Shown here: positions 26,675-34,900 of the stretch, piece after piece
Layout: each line of letters opens with the position of its first letter
Numbering within the stretch: position 1 is the stretch's first letter
NCBI GenBank assembly: GCA_937925845.1
Contig: CALAML010000260.1
Span: 1-64,000 of the forward strand
Direction: 5' to 3'
Length of the DNA stretch: 64,000 nucleotides
From: an uncultured Acidimicrobiales bacterium
Lineage (GTDB): Bacteria; Actinomycetota; Acidimicrobiia; Acidimicrobiales; CALAML01
The notes under the pieces: model-generated
The model's database searches: none
Told to the model about the DNA's origin: nothing
What the model saw: only the letters and a program-made list of their open reading frames with translations
Made by a program: the position numbers and the translations under genes

Positions 26675-27155
26675 TGGTGAGGGTTCCTCCGAGGCCGAGA
26701 ATCCACCGCTGATTCGTCGGTCGGCGCCCTTGTCGCTCCGGTCAACAGCCTGCCGTCCAACTCCGCTTGGACGTCGACCTCTCGGATTGATCCCGCCGCT
26801 CACTTCGGTGAGAACGTCCGGGTTCAAGGCACCTGATTGGTACGTAGATGACGAGTATGGTCACCATCGTCACAAAAACGCAACATATTGTTCAGGTGAC
26901 CCAGTCCACAAACACTGTTAGAAGCCCGCAAAACAGGGCGAGTGAGACCAGAAAACCTTTGGTCAACACAGTGTTACAGACCCGCGGATCTGGGACCCGC
27001 AGGCAGAACCGGCACCATCTGGCGTGACCTCGGACGGACCCGGTTCAACACGTCTCAGCCACGGCGAACCGGCCCTGGATGCCACAGATCTGACGCCTTG
27101 GTGAGAGGTTGTCGAACAACGGCTGCTTCACGGCAGACGGTTGTGGTGGCCAGCG
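26675..27155. other. Leader/intergenic region between Rpf-like gene and methyltransferase gene
   Basis: About 480 bases without a convincing gene. The right half (26837-27155) contains the upstream promoter region of the Rpf-like gene and the 3' flank of the methyltransferase gene. Nothing else is recognised. Confidence 0.5.
26722..26836 (-). promoter_or_regulatory. Candidate c-di-AMP (ydaO/yuaA-type) riboswitch upstream of the Rpf-like gene
   Basis: The minus-strand leader contains TTGAACCCGGACGTT, a CTCACC..GTGAG hairpin, GGCGGGATCAATCCGAGAGG and GGCAGGCTGTTGACCGGAGC. These sit in the same order as the conserved cores of ydaO RNAs (GAACCGGGG, GGGTGAATC, CCGACAGCTAACC) but are diverged. Position (about 50 bases before the gene) and gene type support the idea. 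A covariance-model score is needed, so the call is tentative. Confidence 0.25.
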
Positions 27156-27896
27156 TTAGACGACTCGCCACACCGAGACGTGGGCTGGACTCTCGGCAGC
27201 AAAGGGGGATCGGTTCCAGTCGGCCCATCGGTGTTCGAGCTCCATGCCCGCGAGGCGGGCCATGAGGTCCAGTTCGCTGGGCCAAACCCATCGGAACTGG
27301 CCCGAGACCCGCTTGGCCTCGTCGCGGCCGATCAGCCAGTGGTGGGACCAGAAGAGTTGGTTGACCGGGTCGGTGTATTCGTCGAATCCCACGTATGACT
27401 CTTCGTGGGCAAATACCCGGATGCGCTCCCCCGGAGCGAGTGAGGCCAACTTGGGAACCCCAACCTCGATGAGAAATCGACCGCCAGCCGCCAGTTGCGC
27501 CCGGGCGTTGGTGAAACAGGCCAACTGACCGTCCTGGCTGGTGACGTTGCCGATGGTGTTAAACACCAGGTAGGCGAGGGAGAACCCGCTACCAACCACC
27601 GTGGTGGTCATGTCGCCGATGGTTACGGCGATGCGGTCGGCTCCCGGTTTGGCCAGCATCTGGTCCACCATCGGCTGCGACGCGTCAATGCCGTGCACTT
27701 CAAGGCCCCGAGCCTGAAGTGGCAGCGCAACCCGCCCGGTGCCGATGGCCAACTCCAGCACAGGGCCGTCCTCAGCCAGTTCGGCCAGCAGATTCAAACA
27801 CGGATCGAGGTGGGCCGGGTCGAACCGGTCCGCTTCCCGATCGTCATAGGTGGCGGCAACCACCGGGTCGAGATGCTGGTCCGGATAGTCCCCCAT
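27156..27896 (-). CDS. Class I SAM-dependent methyltransferase
   Basis: 246 residues from ATG. SAM motif I is VLELAIGTGRVALPLQ (about residues 45-60), followed by VHGIDASQPMVDQML and the acidic motif (IAVTIGDMTTT). The C-terminal YLVFNTIGNVTSQDGQL fits the methyltransferase 25/11 fold. Small-molecule methylation is likely; substrate unknown. Alone between the Rpf-like gene and the tRNA cluster. Confidence 0.88.
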   Translation of the reverse strand: MGDYPDQHLDPVVAATYDDREADRFDPAHLDPCLNLLAELAEDGPVLELAIGTGRVALPLQARGLEVHGIDASQPMVDQMLAKPGADRIAVTIGDMTTTVVGSGFSLAYLVFNTIGNVTSQDGQLACFTNARAQLAAGGRFLIEVGVPKLASLAPGERIRVFAHEESYVGFDEYTDPVNQLFWSHHWLIGRDEAKRVSGQFRWVWPSELDLMARLAGMELEHRWADWNRSPFAAESPAHVSVWRVV

Positions 27897-28082
27897 CCCC
27901 CGTTGCTACCAGGTCTCCCGAGGGATCAACACTGAGTTTCGCAGCCAGTTCCCGAGCGAAATCCGCCGCGGAGGACTTTTCGCAACGAACTATCTGTTTC
28001 AGTGTTGGCTTGGTTGAGTCGATCTCCCAGACCGTTTGGAGCTCCCCAACCGGGCGGGACGGTCAGCACCACCAAGAATCAG

Positions 28083-28156
28083 CGCCCAGGACGGGACTCG
28101 AACCCGCAACCGCTTCCTCGACAGGGAAGTGCTCTACACAATTGAGCTACCTGAGC
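28083..28156 (-). tRNA. tRNA-Asp (GTC)
   Basis: 74 bases: acceptor GCTCAGG/CCTGGGC, D-arm GCTC/GAGC, anticodon loop CTGTCGA (anticodon GTC) on a 5-bp stem, T-arm TTCGAGT, discriminator G. CCA is not encoded. Confidence 0.93.
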
Positions 28157-28161
28157 ATGAG

Positions 28162-28234
28162 AGCCCTCGAGAGGAGTTGAACCTCTGACCTCCTGGGTCG
28201 AAACCAGTTGCTCTGTCCACTGAGCTACAAGGGC
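28162..28234 (-). tRNA. tRNA-Arg (TCG)
   Basis: 73 bases: acceptor GCCCTTG/CGAGGGC, D-arm GCTC/GAGC, anticodon loop TTTCGAC (anticodon TCG), variable loop AGGTC, T-arm with TTCAACT. The first anticodon-stem pair is a mismatch. Six bases separate it from tRNA-Asp. Confidence 0.88.
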
Positions 28235-28243
28235 AAGATTTGG

Positions 28244-28313
28244 CACGGCGGCGAGGAGTCGAACCCCGAACATCGGTTTTGGAGACCAAAGTGGTGCCCA
28301 GCACCACCGCCGT
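28244..28313 (-). tRNA. tRNA-Trp (CCA) with shortened D-arm
   Basis: 70 bases. Acceptor ACGGCGG/CCGCCGT (7 pairs), anticodon stem TTGGT/ACCGA with loop CTCCAAA (anticodon CCA), and T-arm with TTCGACT are all well formed. Between acceptor and anticodon arm only 17 bases occur (TGGTGCTGGGCACCACT). They form GTGC-TGG-GCAC or GGTG-CTGGG-CACC, so the D-loop is only 3-5 bases, well below the normal size. It may still work, or be a decaying copy. Confidence 0.6.
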
Positions 28314-28323
28314 ATGTATGGAC

Positions 28324-28395
28324 CTGCTGGAGGAGGGATCGAACCTCGAAAAGTTGACCGAGGCAGCGAAGGATGAGCGTCGCACTGCGCCAGCA
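28324..28395 (-). pseudogene. Degenerate tRNA-like sequence
   Basis: A T-arm (TTCGATC loop, four stem pairs) and an acceptor (TGCTGGC/TCCAGCA, six of seven pairs) with discriminator G are recognisable. No anticodon stem can be folded; instead the 3' part forms CCTCG/CGAGG. The 5' end lies in a separate perfect GCACTGC hairpin. Read as a decayed tRNA between tRNA-Trp and tRNA-Asn. Confidence 0.35.
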
Positions 28396-28413
28396 GTGCG
28401 GCCGAGAAAATGT

Positions 28414-28465
28414 CCGCAGAGGCGGTCGAGGAGGCCCCCCGGGGGCCGACGGATCCGCCCTGCGG
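28414..28465. repeat. Strong nested hairpin between tRNA genes
   Basis: CCGCAG, GGCGG and GGCCCCC on the left pair in order with GGGGGCC, CCGCC and CTGCGG on the right. It may act as a processing or termination structure inside the tRNA cluster. Confidence 0.6.
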
Positions 28466-28472
28466 AATGAAG

Positions 28473-28545
28473 CTGCGAGAGGAGGGATCGAACCTCCGCT
28501 GTCGGTGGGTAACAACCACCCGCTCTGCCGCTGAGCTACCTCGCA
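28473..28545 (-). tRNA. tRNA-Asn (GTT)
   Basis: 73 bases: acceptor TGCGAGG/TCTCGCA, D-arm GCTC/GAGC, anticodon stem GGTGG/CCACC with loop TTGTTAC (anticodon GTT), T-arm GGAGG/CCTCC with TTCGATC, discriminator G. Confidence 0.95.
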
Positions 28546-28549
28546 TTGG

Positions 28550-28620
28550 CATCCCGCAGGAGAATCGAACTCCTCTCTCCAGGGTGAAGGCCTGGTGTCT
28601 TTGCCGATAGACGACGGGAC
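28550..28620 (-). tRNA. tRNA-Glu (TTC)
   Basis: 71 bases: acceptor GTCCCGT/GCGGGAT with wobble pairs, D-arm TCTA/AAGA, anticodon stem CCAGG/CCTGG with loop CCTTCAC (anticodon TTC), T-arm TTCGATT. Five bases upstream of tRNA-Asn on the minus strand. Confidence 0.92.
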
Positions 28621-29005
28621 AGGTGATGGCCGGCTGTCGAAAACCAAGAAAGCCGCTCTCTCGTTCAGCGAGAGGCGGCTTCGAAGGAAGGGTTGTGTGG
28701 CGGGTCCTCTTTACGAGACCATCACTCCCGAAGCCGGCGAGGGATTGCGCTCCGACCACCGAGACGAGGCAGGACGCGCGCTGGTATCGACCTGGCGGTC
28801 GATACTCGGTGAGTTCTGTTCTGAAGAACTGGTCATTGCCATGGTGGTCTCGGCGGGTGCACGTAGGTCGTGGCTAGCGCCGGGCTCTCAGTTATACGCA
28901 CAAGCGCCGCGGGAGTCAACGCAATTTCCGTAGGTCGATTCCCCCACAACCTCCGCTGCGTGCCAGGCCCGACGCCAATGCAGCAACGCAACTACGGTTG
29001 TGCAC
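28621..29005. other. Intergenic region with hairpins upstream of the tRNA cluster
   Basis: About 385 bases between tRNA-Glu and the PPOX-family gene with no convincing gene. Three inverted repeats are visible: 28651-28680, 28784-28805 (GTATCGACC-TGGC-GGTCGATAC, perfect) and 28812-28830 (AGTTCT..AGAACT). They may be decayed RNA-gene remains or regulatory structures. Confidence 0.55.
28651..28680 (-). terminator. Hairpin with T-rich tail on the minus strand
   Basis: AGCCGCCTCTCG pairs with CGAGAG-AGCGGCT (one bulged base) across a 5-base loop; on the minus strand it is followed by TTTCTTGGTTTT. It lies just upstream of tRNA-Glu and would stop transcripts entering from the right. Confidence 0.55.
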
Positions 29006-29467
29006 ATGGGAGGCTCGGAGCGGGTCGATGTCGAGGCGGTCGCTCGCCCGATCGTCGAACGAGTGGTGTGGAGTTCTGTCGCAACTGTGGGGCCAGACGG
29101 CCATCCGCGCACAAGGTTGATGCACCCGGTCTGGTTCTGGGACGCCGAACTGCCGACAGCTCTGGTCTCGGCTCGCCCAACGTCGCTGAAGGTCGCACAC
29201 CTGGCCGCACAGCCGATGATCAGCTGCCATTACTGGGATCCAGCGCACGACACTGTCGCCATCGACGCCGCCGCGCACTGGGTCCCCGGCGGCGAACGCC
29301 AGGACGCCTGGGAGCGAGTGAAGGCCGTGCCCGAGCCCGTCGGCTTCGATCCCGCGATCATCTGGCCGGACGGTAGCTCGTCGGAGGACTGCGCCTTCCT
29401 GCACTTGACGGCGCATCGCATCGTTGCCCAACGCGTCGGCGAGCCGGCGGTGCACTGGCGTCGCTGA
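29006..29467 (+). CDS. Pyridoxamine 5'-phosphate oxidase (PPOX)-fold family protein
   Basis: 153 residues from ATG 29006 (a GTG six bases earlier is in frame; no ribosome site is obvious). The protein matches the small split-barrel flavin/F420-binding family: VVWSSVATVGPDGHPRTRLM near the N-terminus, WFWD, and TSLKVAHLAAQPMISCHYWD in the middle. Such proteins in Actinobacteria bind F420, FMN or heme and often work as reductases of small molecules. It is alone between tRNA genes. Substrate not predictable. Confidence 0.8.
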   Translation: MGGSERVDVEAVARPIVERVVWSSVATVGPDGHPRTRLMHPVWFWDAELPTALVSARPTSLKVAHLAAQPMISCHYWDPAHDTVAIDAAAHWVPGGERQDAWERVKAVPEPVGFDPAIIWPDGSSSEDCAFLHLTAHRIVAQRVGEPAVHWRR

Positions 29468-29575
29468 ACAAGCGAGTTGCCCGAGCTGCAGGAACCCCAA
29501 AGGCCCGCCAGGGCCGACGGGTTCCCAGGGACAGGGGCAAAGCGAGAAAAAGTTCGCAGCGCGACATAAGAGGAG

Positions 29576-29599
29576 CCAGGGAACCCGACAGGTTCCTGG
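29576..29599. terminator. Hairpin between the PPOX-family gene and tRNA-Ser
   Basis: CCAGGGAACC (one bulge) and GGTTCCTGG pair across a 5-base loop CGACA. No strong T-run on either strand, so its role as terminator is uncertain. Confidence 0.4.
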
Positions 29600-29666
29600 C
29601 GACGACTGTTAGCCCGAACCCCGGGGTGCCTCAGACGATGTTGTGAGCGCTAGCGAGTGAACGACG

Positions 29667-29757
29667 CGGAGAGGGTGGGATTCGAACCCACGGACAGCGT
29701 TGCCGCCGTCACTTCCTTAGCAGGGAAGCCCGATCAGCCAGACTCCGGCACCTCTCC
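29667..29757 (-). tRNA. tRNA-Ser (GCT)
   Basis: 91 bases: acceptor GGAGAGG/CCTCTCC, anticodon loop CTGCTAA in CTTCC..GGAAG (anticodon GCT), long class-II variable arm (TGACGGCGGCAACGCTGTC), T-arm GTGGG/CCCAC with TTCGAAT, discriminator G. Confidence 0.95.
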
Positions 29758-29885
29758 TATAACCGTTGCCGATGGTACACCGATTCGGCCTCTGAACCGC
29801 ACGAATTTGCCCCGGCGCGCCCGACAGGACGAACCCGTGGGTCTAAAACCTACAAAGCCGCGGCGGTGGCCGCGGCTTCGTTCAG

Positions 29886-29959
29886 CGCGCTTGGAGGGAC
29901 TCGAACCCCCAACCTTCTGATCCGTAGTCAGATGCTCTATCCAATTGAGCCACAAGCGC
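29886..29959 (-). tRNA. tRNA-Arg (ACG)
   Basis: 74 bases: acceptor GCGCTTG/CAAGCGC, D-arm GCTC/GAGC, anticodon stem TCTGA/TCAGA with loop CTACGGA (anticodon ACG, so wobble A should be inosine), T-arm GGGGG/CCCTC with TTCGAGT. Confidence 0.95.
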
Positions 29960-30055
29960 TGGGACTCACGAGTCTACGGCGAAACGTCCGGTTCGGCGAC
30001 TGAATTTCCCCACCTATGGCACAGGTCACCAGCCAACGACTCGGTCGGAGACGAC

Positions 30056-30376
30056 TCAGTCGGGGATCTTCACCAGGTCGGGATGTCCGTGGGGGTCGAT
30101 GTTCTCGGCCAACAGTCGGACTGCGGCCTGCACTGCGAAACACTTGTCGCTCGAGTGGATGTTTGAGTAGAAGCTGAGCAGCACTTCGGGTTCGATCACC
30201 CGCCAGCCCTCGATGACTCGTTCCGGGTGACGGTCGACAAAGAAGTCGATGGTGATGCGCCACTGTCGCCCACCGGCCTCAGCATGTTTCTTGTGGGTCG
30301 GGACACTAGATGCCAGCTGTGTTGGCCAGCACGAGGGTGACTGTGCCGACGGCGATGGCGAGCAGCAGGAATCCAA
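30056..30376 (-). CDS. Small conserved-looking protein of unknown function (start uncertain)
   Basis: The frame from 30376 to 30056 encodes, in its last ~80 residues, a well-formed sequence (RITIDFFVDRHP, GWRVIEPEVLLSFYSN, VQAAVRLLAENIDPHG). The first ~25 residues lie within the coding region of the small membrane protein on the same strand in another frame, and look like shadow sequence (Ser/Pro/Cys rich). No ATG or GTG exists in frame after the small gene's stop at 30306, so the true start may be a rare codon near 30316, or coupled initiation. I do not recognise the family. Confidence 0.45.
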   Translation of the reverse strand: MDSCCSPSPSAQSPSCWPTQLASSVPTHKKHAEAGGRQWRITIDFFVDRHPERVIEGWRVIEPEVLLSFYSNIHSSDKCFAVQAAVRLLAENIDPHGHPDLVKIPD

Positions 30377-30461
30377 CCAATGCTGCGCTGGGGCCGGGTG
30401 AATCCTGCCCCAGGTCCTGGACCTGCTTTTTGTCTATGGCTTTTGCTTCAGACTTCGACAC
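30306..30461 (-). CDS. Small single-pass membrane protein
   Basis: 51 residues from GTG 30461 with AGGAG ten bases upstream. A charged N-terminus (SKSEAKAIDKKQVQDLGQDS) is followed by one membrane helix (AALVGFLLLAIAVGTVTLVL). Actinobacterial genomes carry short proteins of this layout near tRNA or redox genes; the function is unknown. It precedes and overlaps the frame at 30056-30376, so they may be translated together. Confidence 0.7.
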   Translation of the reverse strand: MSKSEAKAIDKKQVQDLGQDSPGPSAALVGFLLLAIAVGTVTLVLANTAGI

Positions 30462-30592
30462 GACCGACACACTCCTGGCTAGAAGGGGTGTCCTCCACAC
30501 AGTTCCGACGCTCCTGCAACCAAAAAGTTACAGAGAAGTTACGAAAATGTACAGAACGGTCGTTTTTCCCAGCAAATCAGGGGAGTTTGGGC

Positions 30593-31624
30593 TTAGGTTG
30601 GCGTGGGTAGGCCGTCATATTTGCGACCTCCAGCCTGCCATTCCTCATAAAGGGTGAAGAAGTCAGCACCGAAGGGGTCACCGCCGGTCAACGGCATGGC
30701 CGAGCGGCGAATGGTGAAGTCATGCGGTGCCAGGCCAGCCGCCGTGTCGAAGTGGGCCTTGGCGGCATCGTCATTGCCCGAGCGGCGGGCATGCAGAGCG
30801 ATCCGGTAGTGAAGTCGGGCCCGAACCTCATCGTCGCTTAGCCCGGTAACCGCGGTGGCCGCCGCGTCGGGTTCGATGTCGACCTCGCCGGTTCTTACCC
30901 AGTTTCGAAGGGCTTCGATGTGGGGTTCGCACGACACACCGGTGAAGTCCTTAAAGATGTCGGTGCCGGGCGCTGCGGTATTGGGGCGCACGATCTTGTC
31001 GTTCTCGTCGATCCACACCACCGTTGGGATGTTGGTGATGGAGTAGAGCTCGGTCACGCGATGGTTGGCGTCCATCAGCACCGGGTAGGTGATGCCGTCC
31101 ACAAAGTCGGCGACGGCTTCGGCGTTCTGCTCAAGCGCGATTGCGATCGGAGTGAAGCCGGTGTCGGCCAGTTCGTCGGCTACTGCCTGCCACCCGGGCA
31201 GGTCGAGGGCACAACCTCACCAGCTGGCGAACACGACCAGCATCTTCTTGCGACCCTTGAAACCGGCGGTGGAGACCTGGTTGCCGTCGAGGTCGGGCAG
31301 CACCAGCTCCGGCGCCATCATGTCGTGGACCGCCACGTTGCGTTGGGCCTTGGGTTGCGAAACTGCCACCACTCCGAGATCGGTATCGACCAATGCGGTT
31401 GCGCCAATTGCTTTAGCCACTGCGGTGAGATCGTAGCCGTCACCCAGTGCCAGCGAAGCCGGATCGCTTACCGGGATGCAGACTTCATCGCGACAGAGGC
31501 CCTCTGGCTTCAGTTCCCAGCCGATGGCGGCCGCGAGCCCGGCGGCATCGACCTCTACCCCACTTTCGGAGATCGCTCCGCCCACCCTGGTTTCGTCTTC
31601 GGCCAACACCACAACTTCGCTCAT
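30593..31624 (-). CDS. Probable selenoprotein: thioredoxin-fold redoxin with in-frame TGA (Sec)
   Basis: Read through a single in-frame TGA at 31217-31219 the frame gives 343 residues. The N-terminal ~100 residues resemble no family I know (contains LCRDEVCIP). A TlpA/redoxin-like thioredoxin fold follows: APELVLPDLDGNQVSTAGFK, then LVVFASW-Sec-GCALDLPGW with Sec at 136, and later ITNIPTVVWIDEND with the cis-proline. Related proteins have W-C-G-C at the same place, so Sec replaces a cysteine. After TGA lies a good SECIS-like hairpin (31186-31202) and the sequence stays fully coding to a normal stop. Likely thiol/peroxide redox or disulfide exchange. Needs SelA/B/C/D, not in this window. A nonsense mutation is the alternative. 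Confidence 0.8.
31186..31219 (-). promoter_or_regulatory. UGA (Sec) codon and bacterial SECIS-like hairpin
   Basis: The UGA is at 31219-31217. After 14 bases CCTGCC (31202-31197) pairs perfectly with GGCAGG (31191-31186) across the loop CGGGT. The loop begins 21 bases after UGA and has G as its second base, within the usual bacterial SECIS limits (loop 16-37 bases after UGA, a G in the first two loop positions). Confidence 0.75.
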
Positions 31625-31970
31625 GCCGGAGTATCCCTTTGGTCGCGTCGCCTCAGACTACTGGAGCCTCTGTTCGCCCGACGCCGGACAGGCCCATCGG
31701 GCCTCGAGCCGGAATTTGGCGGTGTACCGGCCCAGACCGTGATCACCGCAAACTCGTTCCAGTGGAGCAGAGTTTCTGGTCCTGAGGGTCTGACCAAATC
31801 GCGGGCAAGTTTGGGTTCGCTGGCGTCGCCCACTCGGGGCGACGCCAGCGTTTTCATTAGTCGGCGAGTCGCTTCCAGAAGGTGACCTTCCTGCGATTGT
31901 GCTCGCTACCACCGCGGGATTGCTGGCATCCTGAACTGTCGCCGCCAGAGAGGCTGCGGACCCCGAACCC
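31625..31970. other. Divergent intergenic region between selenoprotein and hrpA
   Basis: About 345 bases with no convincing gene. It should hold promoters for both directions. A weak inverted repeat (GGCGACGCCAGC..TGGCGTCGCC) is at 31822-31852; I see no strong -10/-35 pair. Confidence 0.5.
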
Positions 31971-34900
31971 ATGTCTGACCCGACCGACCCCACCCCCACG
32001 CCATCCAACGAGGCGCCAACCATCACCTATCCGGCCGACCTGCCGATCACTGAACGCCGCGAGGAGATCCTGGAGACCATCGCTAACAACCAGGTGGTGG
32101 TGATCGCCGGTGAGACCGGTTCGGGCAAGAGCACTCAGCTGCCCAAGATGTGTTTGGAGTTGGGCCGCGGCGTCGACCACTGGATCGGGCACACCCAGCC
32201 TCGCCGCATCGCCGCTCGCTCGGTGGCCGACCGCATCGCCAGCGAGTTGGGAACCGAGCTCGGTGGCCAGGTGGGCTACACGGTGCGGTTCAACGATCAG
32301 GTGGGCCCCGATACCTCAATCAAACTCATGACTGACGGCATTCTGTTGGCTGAGATCCAGCGGGATCGCATGTTGCGTCGCTACGACACCATCATCATCG
32401 ACGAAGCCCATGAGCGCAGCCTCAACATCGACTTTCTGCTCGGCTACCTCCACCAGCTGCTCCCGAAGCGCCCCGACCTCAAGATCATCATCACCTCGGC
32501 CACCATCGACACCGAACGGTTCTCGGAGCACTTCGGCGGGGCCCCGATCATCGAGGTGTCGGGCCGCACCTATCCGGTAGAGATGCGCTACCGCCCGCTC
32601 GAGGATGAAAGCAACGGCACCACCCTCGACCAGGCCGAGGGGGTGCGGGAGGCGGTTCGGGAGTTGATGAAGGAGGGGCCGGGAGACGTGCTGGTGTTCT
32701 GCAGCGGCGAGCGCGATATTCGCGACGCAGCCGATGCCATCGCCGAAGCCAAGTTCCCCAACACCGAGACCCTCGCCCTCTACGCCCGCCTGTCGGCCAA
32801 GGAGCAGCATCGGGTCTTCGAACCTCACAAGGGTCGACGGGTGGTGCTGGCCACCAACGTGGCCGAAACCTCGTTGACCGTTCCCGGCATCCGCTATGTG
32901 GTCGATACCGGCACCGCCCGGATCTCCCGCTTCAGCAACCGCACCAAGGTGCAGCGGCTGCCGATCGAGGCGGTGTCGCAGGCCTCAGCCAACCAGAGGG
33001 CCGGTCGTTGCGGCCGGGTTGGGCCCGGCATCTGTGTTCGGCTGTTCAGCGAGGAGGACTTTGAGTCCCGGGCCGAGTTCACCGAGCCCGAGATCCAGCG
33101 CACCAACTTGGCGTCGGTCATCCTGCAGATGGCGGCGCTGAACCTCGGCGACGCCGCCGACTACCCCTTCGTGGATCCACCCGATGCCCGCAACATTCGC
33201 GACGGCGTGGCGCTTCTCGAAGAGTTGGGGGCCGTCGACCCGGAAGCGGCTGGCACCAAGGCCTGGCTCACCCCGCTGGGTCGGAGCCTGGCCAAGCTAC
33301 CTATCGATCCCCGCTTCGGTGCCATGGTGGTGGCCGCCGATCGCCTGGGTTGTCTCGACGAAGTCATGGTGATCACCGCCGGCCTTTCGGTGCAGGACCC
33401 CCGGGAGCGGCCGCGGGAAAAGAAGGGCACCGCTGATGAGTTTCATCAGCGGTTCGAGCATCCGAGTTCCGACTTTCTCAGCTTGCTCGACCTGTGGGAC
33501 TACCTCGAAACCGAGCGGAGAAATCGATCCAACAACCAGTTTCGCCGGATGTGTGGCAAGGAGTTCTTGAACTTCAACCGCATCCGGGAGTGGCAGGACA
33601 TCTACCGCCAGTTGGTGCGGGTGACCAAGCAGTTGAAGCTGGTGCCGTCGAACAACCAGGCCGACGCCGACGCCATCCATCAAGCGCTGGTGGTGGGGCT
33701 GTTGTCGCAGATCGGCTTCCGCGACGGGGAGGGCAGCGACTACCGCGGTGCTCGCAACGCTCGGTTTGCTATCGCTCCTGGCTCGACCCTCTATAAGCAG
33801 GGCCCTACCTGGGTAATGGCCGCTGAGTTGGTGGAAACCAGCCGGCTCTTTGCCCGCACCGTGGCTCGGGTGCAGCCGGAGTGGATCGAGGATGCCGCCG
33901 AGCATCTGGTCACCCGTTCCTACAGCGAGCCGTGGTGGGACGACGAGCGCGGCACGGCCATGGCCATCGAGCGGGTCACGCTATTCGGCTTACCGTTAGT
34001 GGCCGATCGCCGCATGAACTACGGCCGGGTTCGCACCGACATCGCTCGGGAGATGTTTATTCATCACGCCCTGATCGAGGGTGAGTGGGATTCAGCGCTG
34101 CCGCTGCGGAAGCGCTTCATCGACCACAACTCCAAGGTGATGGGTGAGATCGAGGCGTTGGGGGCCCGGTCCCGAAGTCAGGACTTCGCCGTTGAGTACC
34201 AGCGGCTCTACGACTTCTTTGATGGCCGTATCGGCTCCCGGATCACCTCGGCTCAGGATTTCGACCGGTGGTGGCTCGAAACCCTCGAGCAGAATCCGGA
34301 GCTGCTGCACCTGGCCGTCGAGGATCTGATCGATCCCGAAGCGGCCGAGATCGATGACGAGGCATTCCCCACCACATGGACTTCGGGGCCTCACGAGTTG
34401 GCGCTGAGTTATGAGTTTGATCCGGCGAGTGAGACCGATGGCGTGTGTGTGACCATCCCGGTCGAGCTGTTGGGGCAGGTCGACCCGGAGGGTTTCGAGT
34501 GGAACGTTCCGGGCGTACGCACCGAGTTGGTGACCGCTCTGGTGCGGTCGCTGCCCAAGCCGATGCGAAAACGGTTTGTGCCTATTCCTGACACCGTCGC
34601 CAAGGTATTGCCCGAACTCGACCCCGCCGCCGGGTCGCTGGTTGAGTCGTTGCGGCGGGAACTCACCCGGCTCTCAGGGACGCCTGTTGCCGTTGATTCG
34701 TTTGATCTCGACCGGCTGCCGGGGCATCTTCGGCCCACGTTCCGGGTGGTGAACGACGCGGGCGACACCATCGGTACCGGCCGCAACATCCCGGAGCTTC
34801 GCCAAGCTCTCACCACCCAGGTCCGTAGCGTGTTGTCGGAAGCTGGTTCCACCCTCGATCATCCGGCCATGACCACCTGGGAGTGTGGCACTGTCGATCG

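Noticed and set aside
26942-27265. Plus-strand frame of 107 codons near the Rpf-like leader
   Set aside because: It overlaps the 3' end of the methyltransferase gene on the other strand and has low-complexity composition.
30593-31624. Reading 31217-31624 and 30593-31102 as two separate genes or as a frameshifted pseudogene
   Set aside because: Both parts are in the same frame with only one TGA between them, coding quality does not drop, and the TGA is at a catalytic Cys position with a SECIS-like hairpin; Sec explains all of this better.
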